NCBI GenBank assembly: GCA_964645155.1
Contig: CAZYBG010000083.1
Coordinates: forward strand, 1 to 13,374
Origin: CAZYBG01 sp964645155
GTDB taxonomy: Bacteria > Pseudomonadota > Alphaproteobacteria > Rhodobacterales > Rhodobacteraceae
DNA length: 13,374 bases
Direction: 5' to 3'
A program made the translations under genes and the position numbers. Under the pieces are notes generated by a model. The model did no database searches, was not told where the DNA came from, and worked only from the letters and a program-made list of their open reading frames with translations. Shown piece after piece: positions 6,831 to 13,374 of this stretch. Positions within the stretch are counted from its first letter, which is position 1. The number at the start of each line of letters is the position of its first letter.

Positions 6831-9380
6831 CTATCGGTCGGCGGGCTTTTGCCGGAGCACGAGGTGCGCCGCGGCGAGCCGCGCCACGGGAACCCGGAAC
6901 GGCGAGCACGAGACGTAGTGGAACCCCGCATCGCGGCAGAAGGCGATGCTTTCGGGGTTGCCGCCATGCTCGCCGCAGACCGAGAGCGTGACGTCAGGCC
7001 GTCCTGCGCGCCCGCGCTCGGCGCCGATCGTCAGCAGCTCGCCCACGCCGTCGATGTCGAGCGTATGGAACGGATCCTCGCGGAACACGCCCTGGCTGAC
7101 ATAGGTGCCCATGAACTTGCCTGCGTCGTCGCGCGACAGTCCATAGGTCATCTGCGTGAGGTCGTTGGTGCCGAACGACAGGAAGGCCGCGTGCTGGGCG
7201 ATCTCGTGCGCGCGGAGCGCGGCGCGCGGAGTCTCGACCATCACGCCCAGGCGGTAGTCGAAGGCCTTGCCGGTGCGGGTGCGTACCGCCGCCGCGACGG
7301 CGTCGATCCGGGTCTTGACCAGCTCGACCTCGCGGCGGGCCGAGACGAGCGGGATCATGATCTCGGGCACCACCGGGTCGCCGTTCCGCGACGCATCGAT
7401 CGTCGCCTCGAAGATCGCGCGGGCCTGCATGTCGTAGATCTCGGGCAGGGTGATCCCCAGCCGCACGCCGCGCAGGCCCAGCATCGGGTTGAACTCGCGC
7501 AGCGCCTCGACCCGGCGGGTCACGTCCGACAGCGGCAGGTCGAGCGCCTCGGCCAGGACACGCAGCCCCTCGCGGTCCGAGGGCAGGAATTCGTGCAGCG
7601 GAGGGTCGAAGAGGCGGATGCACACCGGCAGGCCCGACATGATCTCGAACAGCGCGGCGAAGTCGGCGCGCTGCATCGGCAGCAGCCGCTCCAGCGCCGC
7701 GCGGCGGTCGTCGGCGGTGCGCGCGAAGATCATCTCGCGCATTACCGTCATCCGGTCTTCCTCGAAGAACATGTGTTCGGTGCGGCAGAGGCCGATCCCC
7801 TCGGCGGCAAAGGCGCGGGCGACGCGGGCGTCGGCCGGCGTGTCGGCATTGGCGCGGACGCCGATGTCGCGCACCCGGTCGGCCCAGCCCAGCAGCGCGT
7901 GGAACGCATCGTCGAGCGCCGGTTCCAGCATCTTCACCGCCCCCGCCAGCGCGTCGCCGGAGGTGCCGTCGATGGTGATGATGTCGCCCTGGCGGAACAC
8001 CCGCCCGTCGGGCGCCTTCACGGTGCGGTGGCGGCTGTCGATGACGATGCCGGTCGCCCCGACGACGCAGGGAAGGCCGAGGCCGCGGGCGATCACCGCG
8101 GCATGGCTGGTGATCCCGCCGCGCTCGGTCAGGACGCCCGCGGCCGAGTGCATGCCGCGGATGTCCTCGGGCGAGGTCTCGCGGCGGACGAGGATGCAGG
8201 CCTCGCCGCGCGCGGCGCTGGCCTGGGCGTCGGCCGAGGTGAAGACGATCTGGCCGGTAGCGCCGCCGGGGCTGGCCGCGATGCCCTGGGCGAAGCGGTC
8301 GCGCGGCGCGGCGCGGTCGACCTGGGGGTGGAGCAGCTCGGACAGCGCCCGCGGCTCGACCCGCAGCACCGCGTCCTCGGGCCGGATGACGCCGTCCTCG
8401 GCCAGCGCCACAGCGATCCGGACCGCGGCGCGCGACGAGCGCTGCACGCGCACCGCATCGAGCACGTGGAGCGTGCCGTCCTCGACCGTGAACTCGATCT
8501 GCATTTCCTCGCGCAGGTGGGTGCGGCAGGTCGCGCCGAAGGCCGTCAGCGCGGCGAAGACCTCGGGGCAGGCTTCCTCGAAGGACGGCCCGCGCGCGTC
8601 GCGGGTGAGGTACATCGCGCCTTCGCCGTCGGTCACCGCCTCGCGGCCCTGCGCCTGGGCGCGGTAGCGGCCGGTGATCCGCGGCAGGCCGGTCTCGGGG
8701 CTGACGAACTGGATCACGCCCGAGCCGCAGGTGCCGGTGCCGAGGCCGAGCGCCATCTTCTGCACCACCAGGCCGAGGCCGGCATCGGCCGGCGCGCCCT
8801 TGGCCTGGCGCAGCAGGCGCGCGGTCGTCCCCTCCCACGCCCGCGCCATCGAGCGCAGGACCTCGGCGAGCTGCACCGCGGGGTCCTGCGGGAACGGCTC
8901 GTCGGTCTCGGCCTCGTAGGCGGCGAGCGCGGCGGCGACCGTCTCGGCCGAGGGCTCGCCCGCGGGCAGCATGTCGGCGTCGAGACGGGCGACGTGGCTC
9001 GCATAGGCGCGGATGAAGCGCAGGTAGAGCGCGTCGGCCGCGCGGTCGCCATGGGTGACCTCGAGCGCGGCATGGCGCGCATTCGTCATGCCGATGTTCA
9101 GGATCGCACCCGGCCCGCCCCAGTCGGGGTCGGCCGAGGACGGCCGGACCGAGACGAGCACCCCCTCGCCCAGCGCGGCGAGGAGCCGCGCGGTGTCGAT
9201 CGTCTGGCCGGCGGCGAGGCGGCGCACGGTGTCGAAGCCAAGCGCGGCGGTGCGCGGCACCGGCAGCCCCAGCCGGATCAGCCGCTGCAGGCACTTCGCC
9301 CGGCCGCCATGGCCGGCCGTCGAGATCGGCGCCGTCGGCGTGATCTCGGTGAAATCCGCGAGGTCGAGGTGTTTCTGCAC
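6831..9380 (-). CDS. ppdK: Pyruvate, phosphate dikinase-like protein (PEP/pyruvate-binding, PEP-utilising)
   Basis: An 849-residue cytoplasmic enzyme of the PEP-utilising family. Pyruvate phosphate dikinase interconverts pyruvate, ATP and Pi with PEP, AMP and PPi. The middle and C-terminal parts are classical: the phosphohistidine domain with H426 in RGGITSHAAV, GIGLCRTEHMFF, the barrel motif NPMLGLRGVRLG, GTNDLTQ with SRDDAGKFM, and C802 in VCGEHGGNPES. The N-terminal nucleotide-binding half is divergent: HGGRAK (24-29) stands where GGKGAN is usual, and QIEF (294-297) with LDAVR (307-311) where DIEF and LQTR are usual. The length is slightly below the common 870-890. The chosen start is GTG 9378-9380, with AAGGAG nine bases upstream; the frame remains open to a further GTG at 9416. 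It lies 157 bases behind glyS. PPDK is the best call, but ATP use is not assured. Confidence 0.85.
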   Translation of the reverse strand: MQKHLDLADFTEITPTAPISTAGHGGRAKCLQRLIRLGLPVPRTAALGFDTVRRLAAGQTIDTARLLAALGEGVLVSVRPSSADPDWGGPGAILNIGMTNARHAALEVTHGDRAADALYLRFIRAYASHVARLDADMLPAGEPSAETVAAALAAYEAETDEPFPQDPAVQLAEVLRSMARAWEGTTARLLRQAKGAPADAGLGLVVQKMALGLGTGTCGSGVIQFVSPETGLPRITGRYRAQAQGREAVTDGEGAMYLTRDARGPSFEEACPEVFAALTAFGATCRTHLREEMQIEFTVEDGTLHVLDAVRVQRSSRAAVRIAVALAEDGVIRPEDAVLRVEPRALSELLHPQVDRAAPRDRFAQGIAASPGGATGQIVFTSADAQASAARGEACILVRRETSPEDIRGMHSAAGVLTERGGITSHAAVIARGLGLPCVVGATGIVIDSRHRTVKAPDGRVFRQGDIITIDGTSGDALAGAVKMLEPALDDAFHALLGWADRVRDIGVRANADTPADARVARAFAAEGIGLCRTEHMFFEEDRMTVMREMIFARTADDRRAALERLLPMQRADFAALFEIMSGLPVCIRLFDPPLHEFLPSDREGLRVLAEALDLPLSDVTRRVEALREFNPMLGLRGVRLGITLPEIYDMQARAIFEATIDASRNGDPVVPEIMIPLVSARREVELVKTRIDAVAAAVRTRTGKAFDYRLGVMVETPRAALRAHEIAQHAAFLSFGTNDLTQMTYGLSRDDAGKFMGTYVSQGVFREDPFHTLDIDGVGELLTIGAERGRAGRPDVTLSVCGEHGGNPESIAFCRDAGFHYVSCSPFRVPVARLAAAHLVLRQKPADR

Positions 9381-9389
9381 TGCAGCAAT

Positions 9390-9395
9390 CTCCTT
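9390..9395 (-). promoter_or_regulatory. Ribosome binding site that decides the dikinase start
   Basis: On the minus strand this reads AAGGAG, a near-perfect Shine-Dalgarno, nine bases before the GTG at 9380. The upstream in-frame GTG at 9416 has no comparable site, so translation most likely starts at 9380. Confidence 0.7.
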
Positions 9396-9468
9396 CGCTG
9401 TCACAGCATACGCCACATCGGATGTCAGGCAAGCGCGACATTTCGCGGGGGCGCAGGCGGCGGCCGGG

Positions 9469-9511
9469 GCGAGGGGGCGGTCTGCCCCCTCGCGCTCCCC
9501 CGAGGATATTT
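9469..9511. repeat. GC-rich hairpin element with GAGGATATTT tail (probable dispersed intergenic repeat)
   Basis: GCGAGGGGGC (9469-9478) pairs perfectly with GCCCCCTCGC (9484-9493) around GGTCT. On the plus strand the stem is followed by GCTCCCCCGAGGATATTT (9494-9511). I recognise this layout, a G-run/C-run hairpin followed by CTCCCCCGAGGATATTT, as resembling an element found in many intergenic regions of Rhodobacterales; this comes from memory, not a search. It lies between glyS and the dikinase gene. No T-run follows the stem on the minus strand, so it is not a normal intrinsic terminator for glyS, though it may slow polymerase or protect the transcript end. Confidence 0.55.
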
Positions 9512-9537
9512 GTCAGACGGGGAAGGGGGCCGGAAGC

Positions 9538-11757
9538 TCAGCCCTCGAGCTGCGTCAGGTCAGCGACCGAAAGGCAGATCGTGCGGATGCGGTGGAGGAG
9601 GTTCAGCCGGTTGCGGCGCACGGCCTGGTTTGCGGTATTGACCTGGACCGCCTCGAAGAAGGCGTCGATCGGGGCGCGGAGCGCGGCCATCGCGGCCATG
9701 GCCTGCCCGAACTCCTCCCGCGCCATCGCCGGGGCGATCCGCGCCTCGGCGGCGTCGAGGGCGGCGAAGAGGGCGGTCTCTGCCGGGTGGTCGGCGAATT
9801 TCGGGTCGGCGCCGAACGAGTATTCGACGCCGTCTTTCGCCTCGGCCTGGGTCAGGATGTTGTTGGCGCGCTTGAAGCCCTGGATCAGGTTCTCGCCGTC
9901 GTCGGTCTTGAGGAACGCCGACAGCGCCTCGGCCCGGCGGACGACGAGGGTGAGATCGCAATTCCCCGGCATGGCGAGCACCGCGTCGATCACGTCGTGG
10001 CGGATGCCCTCGTCGCGCAGGTGGACCTTGAGGCGGTCGTGCAGGAAATCGCGCAGGTCGTCGCTGACGGCGGGGTCGTGGTCCTCGACGAAGGCGAGCC
10101 AGACGGGCGCGCCGGCCCTGGCTTCGGCGACAAGCGCGCGGGTCCGCTGCCCGAACATGCCGTCCGTGACGGACGCCGAGAGGATGGGATCGAGCAGGGG
10201 TGCATCCTCAGGAGTCGGGCCGATCTGGTGGCGCAGGATCTGTGCATCTACGGGGCGGTCGATCGAGAACCGCAGCCCGTTCCCCAACACCAGCCGTATC
10301 ACCCCCAGCGCCGCGCGCCGCAGCGCAAATGGGTCCTTGCTCCCGGTCGGCTTCTCGTCGATCGCCCAGAAGCCCGTCAGAGTGTCGATCTTGTCGGCCA
10401 GCGCCACGGCGACCGAGACTGGCTCGGTCGGCACCTCGTCCGACGGGCCCAGCGGCTTGTAGTGCATCTCGCAGGCGCGGGCGACGTCCGGAGCGTGCCC
10501 CGCGGCCTCGGCATAGTGGCGGCCCATCAGGCCCTGCAATTCGGGGAACTCGCCGACCATCTGGCTCTGCAGGTCGGCCTTGCAGATGCGGGCGGCCTCG
10601 GCGGCGAGGTCGGGCTTGGCGCCGACCATCGGCGCGATCTCTCGCGCCAGCGCCTCGATGCGGGCCACGCGGTCGGCCTGCGAGCCGAGCCTGTTGTGGA
10701 AGGTGACGTGGGCGAGGCCCTTCGCCATGCCCTCCATACCGATGGTCCGCACCGTGCGCAGGTCGTTCTCCCAGAAGAACCTTGCGTCCGACAGGCGGGC
10801 GGCCAGCACCTTGCCGTTGCCGGCGAGGATCGTCGCGCCGTGATCGGCCGTCTCGCGGTTGGCGACGGTGACGAAGCGCTCGATCCGGCCGGTCTTCGGG
10901 TTGCGGACCGAGAAGAACTTCTGGTGTTCCTTCATCGAGGTCTGCAGCACCTCGGGCGGCAGGGCGAGGTATTCGGCGCCGATCGCGCCCATCAGCACCA
11001 CCGGCCATTCGACAAGGCCCGCGACCTCGGTGAGGAGGCCCGGATCCTCGACGAGTTCGAGTCCGGCGGCGAAGGCGAGTTGCCTGGCGTCGTTCAGGAT
11101 CGTGGCCGCGCGCTCGGCGGGGTCGAGGATCACCCGGGCGCGCTTCAGCCTGGCGGCGTAGTCGTCGAACGAGGTCACTGCGAAGCGCCCCGGCGCCATG
11201 AAGCGGTGGCCCTCGGTGGTGTCGGAGGCGACCAGCCCGTCCACGCCGACCGGCACGACCTCGGCGCCGGCCTCGGTGGTGAGCAGGCAGAGAATGGAGT
11301 GCAGCGGCCGCACCCAGCGCAGCTGGCCCGCACCCCAGCGCATCGACTTCGGCCAGGGAAACTCGCGGACTGTGCGCGCGAGCACCTCGGCGACGATGTC
11401 GGAGGCGGGCCGCCCGGGCCGCTCGATCACGGCGAAGAGCACCTCGCCCTTGCCGGTGTCGCGGGTGTCCAGGCGGTCGCGGGTGAGGCCGGTGGAGCGC
11501 AGGAACCCCTCGATGGCGGCCGCGGGCGCGTCGGCGCGCGGGCCCTTCCTCTCCTCGCGCAGGGTCGGGCTGGCCGCGCTCAGCCCCTCGACCGCCAGCG
11601 CGAGGCGGCGCGGGGTCGAGAACGCGGCGGCGTGCGCGTAGGTCAGCCCGGCCTCGACGAGGCCGTCGGTGACCAGCCGGCGCAGATCCTCGCCCGCGCG
11701 GGGCTGCATGCGCGCCGGGATCTCCTCGGAGAAGAGTTCGATCAGGAGGTCGGGCAT
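9538..11757 (-). CDS. glyS: Glycine--tRNA ligase beta subunit
   Basis: A 739-residue beta subunit of the bacterial alpha2-beta2 glycyl-tRNA synthetase, which supplies most tRNA-recognition parts while the alpha subunit (glyQ) binds glycine and ATP. The N-terminus MPDLLIELFSEEIPARM is the family signature. FSTPRRLAL, SMKEHQKFF and RFFWENDL are further conserved blocks, and the C-terminus (RRNRLNLLHRIR then ADLTQLEG) closes the DALR-type anticodon-binding domain. It is roughly 50 residues longer than the common 690. The start is ATG 11755-11757 with a GGGG ribosome site inside the end of the preceding gene; an in-frame TTG four codons upstream is unneeded. Only one base separates it from the preceding stop, so translation is probably coupled. 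It is read in the same transcript as glyQ. Confidence 0.97.
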   Translation of the reverse strand: MPDLLIELFSEEIPARMQPRAGEDLRRLVTDGLVEAGLTYAHAAAFSTPRRLALAVEGLSAASPTLREERKGPRADAPAAAIEGFLRSTGLTRDRLDTRDTGKGEVLFAVIERPGRPASDIVAEVLARTVREFPWPKSMRWGAGQLRWVRPLHSILCLLTTEAGAEVVPVGVDGLVASDTTEGHRFMAPGRFAVTSFDDYAARLKRARVILDPAERAATILNDARQLAFAAGLELVEDPGLLTEVAGLVEWPVVLMGAIGAEYLALPPEVLQTSMKEHQKFFSVRNPKTGRIERFVTVANRETADHGATILAGNGKVLAARLSDARFFWENDLRTVRTIGMEGMAKGLAHVTFHNRLGSQADRVARIEALAREIAPMVGAKPDLAAEAARICKADLQSQMVGEFPELQGLMGRHYAEAAGHAPDVARACEMHYKPLGPSDEVPTEPVSVAVALADKIDTLTGFWAIDEKPTGSKDPFALRRAALGVIRLVLGNGLRFSIDRPVDAQILRHQIGPTPEDAPLLDPILSASVTDGMFGQRTRALVAEARAGAPVWLAFVEDHDPAVSDDLRDFLHDRLKVHLRDEGIRHDVIDAVLAMPGNCDLTLVVRRAEALSAFLKTDDGENLIQGFKRANNILTQAEAKDGVEYSFGADPKFADHPAETALFAALDAAEARIAPAMAREEFGQAMAAMAALRAPIDAFFEAVQVNTANQAVRRNRLNLLHRIRTICLSVADLTQLEG

Positions 11758-11758
11758 G

Positions 11759-12223
11759 TCATTCCCCAAGGGTGCCGTTCAGCTGGTGCCAGGCAAAGCC
11801 GCGCCCGTCCCGCATCACCGCGATGATGCGGTCGACGCCCGGAGTGATGTCGCGGGTGCCGACGAAGGCCACCGCCTCGCCCGACTGCAGCGCCGCGCCG
11901 ATCGCGGCGGCGTCGTAGCAGTCGAACCAGCCGGGGCCGTTGAGCGGCACCGCGTCATCGGCGATCCGGTAGGTTTCGGTGAGCGAGCCGAGCGAGACCG
12001 GCACCGTGAAGCAGGCGCGGAAGCGGAGCGGCGAGCTGGCCGCGTCGATCCCCTCGAAGTTCTCGACGAGAAGCGGCTCCTCGCTGCCGCCGACGGCGGT
12101 GATGGCGATCTCGGACTGCGCCGAGACGCGGTCGTAGAAGCCATAGACCTGCAGGTAGTAGATCGCCCCGCCGGCGATGGCGGCGGCCGATACGATGCTC
12201 ATCGCGACAACCTTGCCGTTCAT
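11759..12223 (-). CDS. Membrane-anchored hypothetical protein in the gly operon (DUF6446-like)
   Basis: A 154-residue protein with one N-terminal transmembrane segment (residues 5-24, ending in YYLQVYGFY) and then a soluble, probably periplasmic domain. The domain has two Cys, C71 in FRACFTVP and C102 in WFDCYDAA, which could form a disulfide, and ends with FAWHQLNGTLGE. I associate a protein of this design with the gap between glyQ and glyS in Rhodobacterales (as I recall, DUF6446), but its function is unknown to me. It starts at ATG 12221-12223, ten bases after the methyltransferase stop, with only a weak GGAA upstream. Its stop is one base from the glyS start. The tight packing suggests co-expression with the synthetase, not a shared biochemical role. 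Confidence 0.85.
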   Translation of the reverse strand: MNGKVVAMSIVSAAAIAGGAIYYLQVYGFYDRVSAQSEIAITAVGGSEEPLLVENFEGIDAASSPLRFRACFTVPVSLGSLTETYRIADDAVPLNGPGWFDCYDAAAIGAALQSGEAVAFVGTRDITPGVDRIIAVMRDGRGFAWHQLNGTLGE

Positions 12224-12233
12224 GGCCGTTCCG

Positions 12234-12935
12234 TCACGGCCAGTAGAGATTTATCGAGGGCCGCGCCAGCGCCTCGGCGGCCAGGCGCATCCGGGCAACG
12301 GTTCGGCGCAGGGCGGGATCGTCGCGCTCGTGGGTTTCGACGAACATCGCCGCAACGGGAAAGTCGGCGGGGCTGGCGAAGACCTGTTCGAGGATCGCGA
12401 ACTCTGCACCCTCGATGTCGAGCTTCGCGATCGCGACGGGCCGGCCGAGCCGCTGCAGTTCGTCGCGGAACGACCGGACCTCGACCTCGATCGTCTCGGC
12501 GGCATACCGGCCGGGATCGTCGAAAACGATGGTCGAGCTCTGTGAGTTGCGCCGCGGCTCGTCGGCGAAGCGGTGCGACCTGCGGAGCTGTGCAACGCCC
12601 GCTTTGGCGCCGAGGGCGGCCTGATGCAGGTGGATGCCCGGACGGCCGGCCCAGCGTTCGCCGAGAAGCGCGAAGGCGTAGGGGTCCGGCTCGTAGCAGT
12701 GCACCTCGGCGCCGGTCGCGGCCAGCCGCGCGGTGAAGTCGCCGACATTGGCGCCCACGTCGAGGCAGATATCGCCGGACCCAACGGTGGCGAGCAGGCG
12801 GTCGAAATCGGCCACTGCCTGATCGCCGAGCGCGCGCTTCATCTTTGCGCGCGCCCGCCGGCCGATCCGGCCCGGAGCATGCTGGAGCGCGTAGTAGAAC
12901 CACTCCTTCGCCGAGCGGGGCAGGTAGCGGGCCAT
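12234..12935 (-). CDS. FkbM-family SAM-dependent methyltransferase
   Basis: A 233-residue Rossmann-fold methyltransferase of the FkbM family, whose members mostly O-methylate sugars or small metabolites. Motif I is DVGANVG (59-65), the acidic residue binding the SAM ribose is E82 in CYEPDPYAF, and LDIEGAE (172-178) is the family's marker motif. The first 40 residues are basic and helical. The start is the ATG at 12933-12935, whose A is shared with the last base of the glyQ stop (TGATG), which indicates translational coupling. A longer open frame reaching 13169 overlaps glyQ and has none of the family's sequence. No other sugar-modifying or capsule gene lies nearby, so the substrate is unknown. 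Its place inside the glyQ-glyS operon is unusual. Confidence 0.9.
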   Translation of the reverse strand: MARYLPRSAKEWFYYALQHAPGRIGRRARAKMKRALGDQAVADFDRLLATVGSGDICLDVGANVGDFTARLAATGAEVHCYEPDPYAFALLGERWAGRPGIHLHQAALGAKAGVAQLRRSHRFADEPRRNSQSSTIVFDDPGRYAAETIEVEVRSFRDELQRLGRPVAIAKLDIEGAEFAILEQVFASPADFPVAAMFVETHERDDPALRRTVARMRLAAEALARPSINLYWP

Positions 12936-13374
12936 CAGGTTGCCGCGGCCCCCGCCGCGGTCGTCAGGAAGGCATCGGCGCAGCGCTTCGCCAGCGCCCG
13001 GACCCGGCCGATATAGGCCTGCCGCTCGGTCACCGAGATGACGCCGCGGGCGTCGAGCAGGTTGAAGATGTGGCTCGCCTTGATGCACTGGTCGTAGGCG
13101 GGGTGCACCATGACGATGCGCCGGCCGGTTGCGGGGTCGTCCGCCGGCGCGTCGAGAAGCCGGGCGCATTCCGCCTCGGCGTCCTCGAAGTGGCGCAGCA
13201 GCATCTCGGTCGACGCGGCGTCGAAGTTGTGGCGGCTGTACTCTTCCTCGGTCTGCCGGAAGATGTCGCCGTAGGTGAGCGGGATCGGCGTCTGCGGGTC
13301 GTTGAAGGGCATCTCCATCACGTGGTCGATGCCGAGGACGTACATCGCCAGCCGCTCGAGCCCGTAGGTCAGCT
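12935..13374 (-). CDS. glyQ: Glycine--tRNA ligase alpha subunit, C-terminal part (5' end outside window)
   Basis: The frame is open from the window edge to the TGA at 12935-12937. It begins in LTYGLERLAMYVLGIDHV, the conserved class II motif 3 region of the alpha subunit, and continues with YGDIFRQTEEEYSRHNFD and the helical C-terminal part carrying MVHPAYDQCIKASHIFNLLD and ISVTERQAYI. The alpha subunit forms glycyl-adenylate and works with glyS further down the same operon. About 145 codons are present, roughly the second half of a 300-residue protein. The ending is rich in Ala (TTAAGAAAT). The first in-frame ATG at 13345 is internal. The stop overlaps the start of the methyltransferase gene by one base. 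Confidence 0.96.
   Translation of the reverse strand, partial: LTYGLERLAMYVLGIDHVMEMPFNDPQTPIPLTYGDIFRQTEEEYSRHNFDAASTEMLLRHFEDAEAECARLLDAPADDPATGRRIVMVHPAYDQCIKASHIFNLLDARGVISVTERQAYIGRVRALAKRCADAFLTTAAGAAAT

Noticed and set aside
6639..9641. A 1000-codon plus-strand open frame opposite the dikinase gene
   Set aside because: It is antisense to a gene with unmistakable family motifs, is Arg/His/Gly/Ala-rich without domain sequence, and is the kind of shadow frame that strong G/C third-position bias creates.
9055..11826. A 923-codon plus-strand open frame opposite glyS
   Set aside because: It is a shadow of glyS codon bias and also runs through the non-coding hairpin element at 9469-9511.
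12936..13169. Upstream extension of the methyltransferase frame
   Set aside because: It overlaps glyQ in another frame, is Arg/Pro-rich, and the TGATG junction gives a natural start at 12935.
1..13374. tRNA or rRNA genes, CRISPR repeats, insertion sequences, attachment sites
   Set aside because: Nothing with regular spacing, terminal inverted repeats with a transposase, or cloverleaf-like sequence was seen; nearly all of the window is accounted for by genes.

Overview
The window looks like chromosomal DNA of an alphaproteobacterium, most likely Rhodobacterales (Rhodobacter/Paracoccus type). The basis is the very high GC content, strong third-position G/C codon bias, and a minus-strand block in the order glyQ, small membrane protein, glyS, pyruvate-phosphate-dikinase-like gene, which I associate with that group. 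A GC-rich intergenic hairpin element ending in GAGGATATTT also fits. No RNA gene, insertion sequence, phage gene or CRISPR array was seen, and no gene-free stretch exceeds 300 bases.

Left part, plus strand (1-4470): the 3' end of ilvC (branched-chain amino acid synthesis); a Tat-exported AbgB-like M20 amidohydrolase ending in a clear intrinsic terminator; a classical short-chain dehydrogenase; a subtilisin-family (S8) serine peptidase with an I9-like N-terminal prodomain but no signal peptide; and, 45 bases behind it, an 80-residue protein that resembles a free-standing peptidase prodomain. The last two probably form one functional unit of peptidase plus inhibitor or folding helper, and are the most interesting item here.

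Right part, minus strand (4474-13374), in transcription order: glyQ (5' end outside the window), an FkbM-type methyltransferase, a membrane-anchored hypothetical protein, glyS, a PEP/pyruvate dikinase-like protein, a SleB-type cell-wall hydrolase, and glmM. glyQ, fkbM, the hypothetical gene and glyS are separated by -1, 10 and 1 bases, so they are almost surely one operon with translational coupling. glyQ and glyS supply the two subunits of tetrameric glycyl-tRNA synthetase. sleB and glmM both serve the cell envelope: peptidoglycan cleavage and UDP-GlcNAc precursor synthesis.

The plus and minus blocks converge at 4470/4474 with only three bases between stop codons. Points worth a second look are the peptidase/prodomain pair, the methyltransferase inside the glyQ-glyS operon, and altered nucleotide-site residues in the dikinase N-terminal half.
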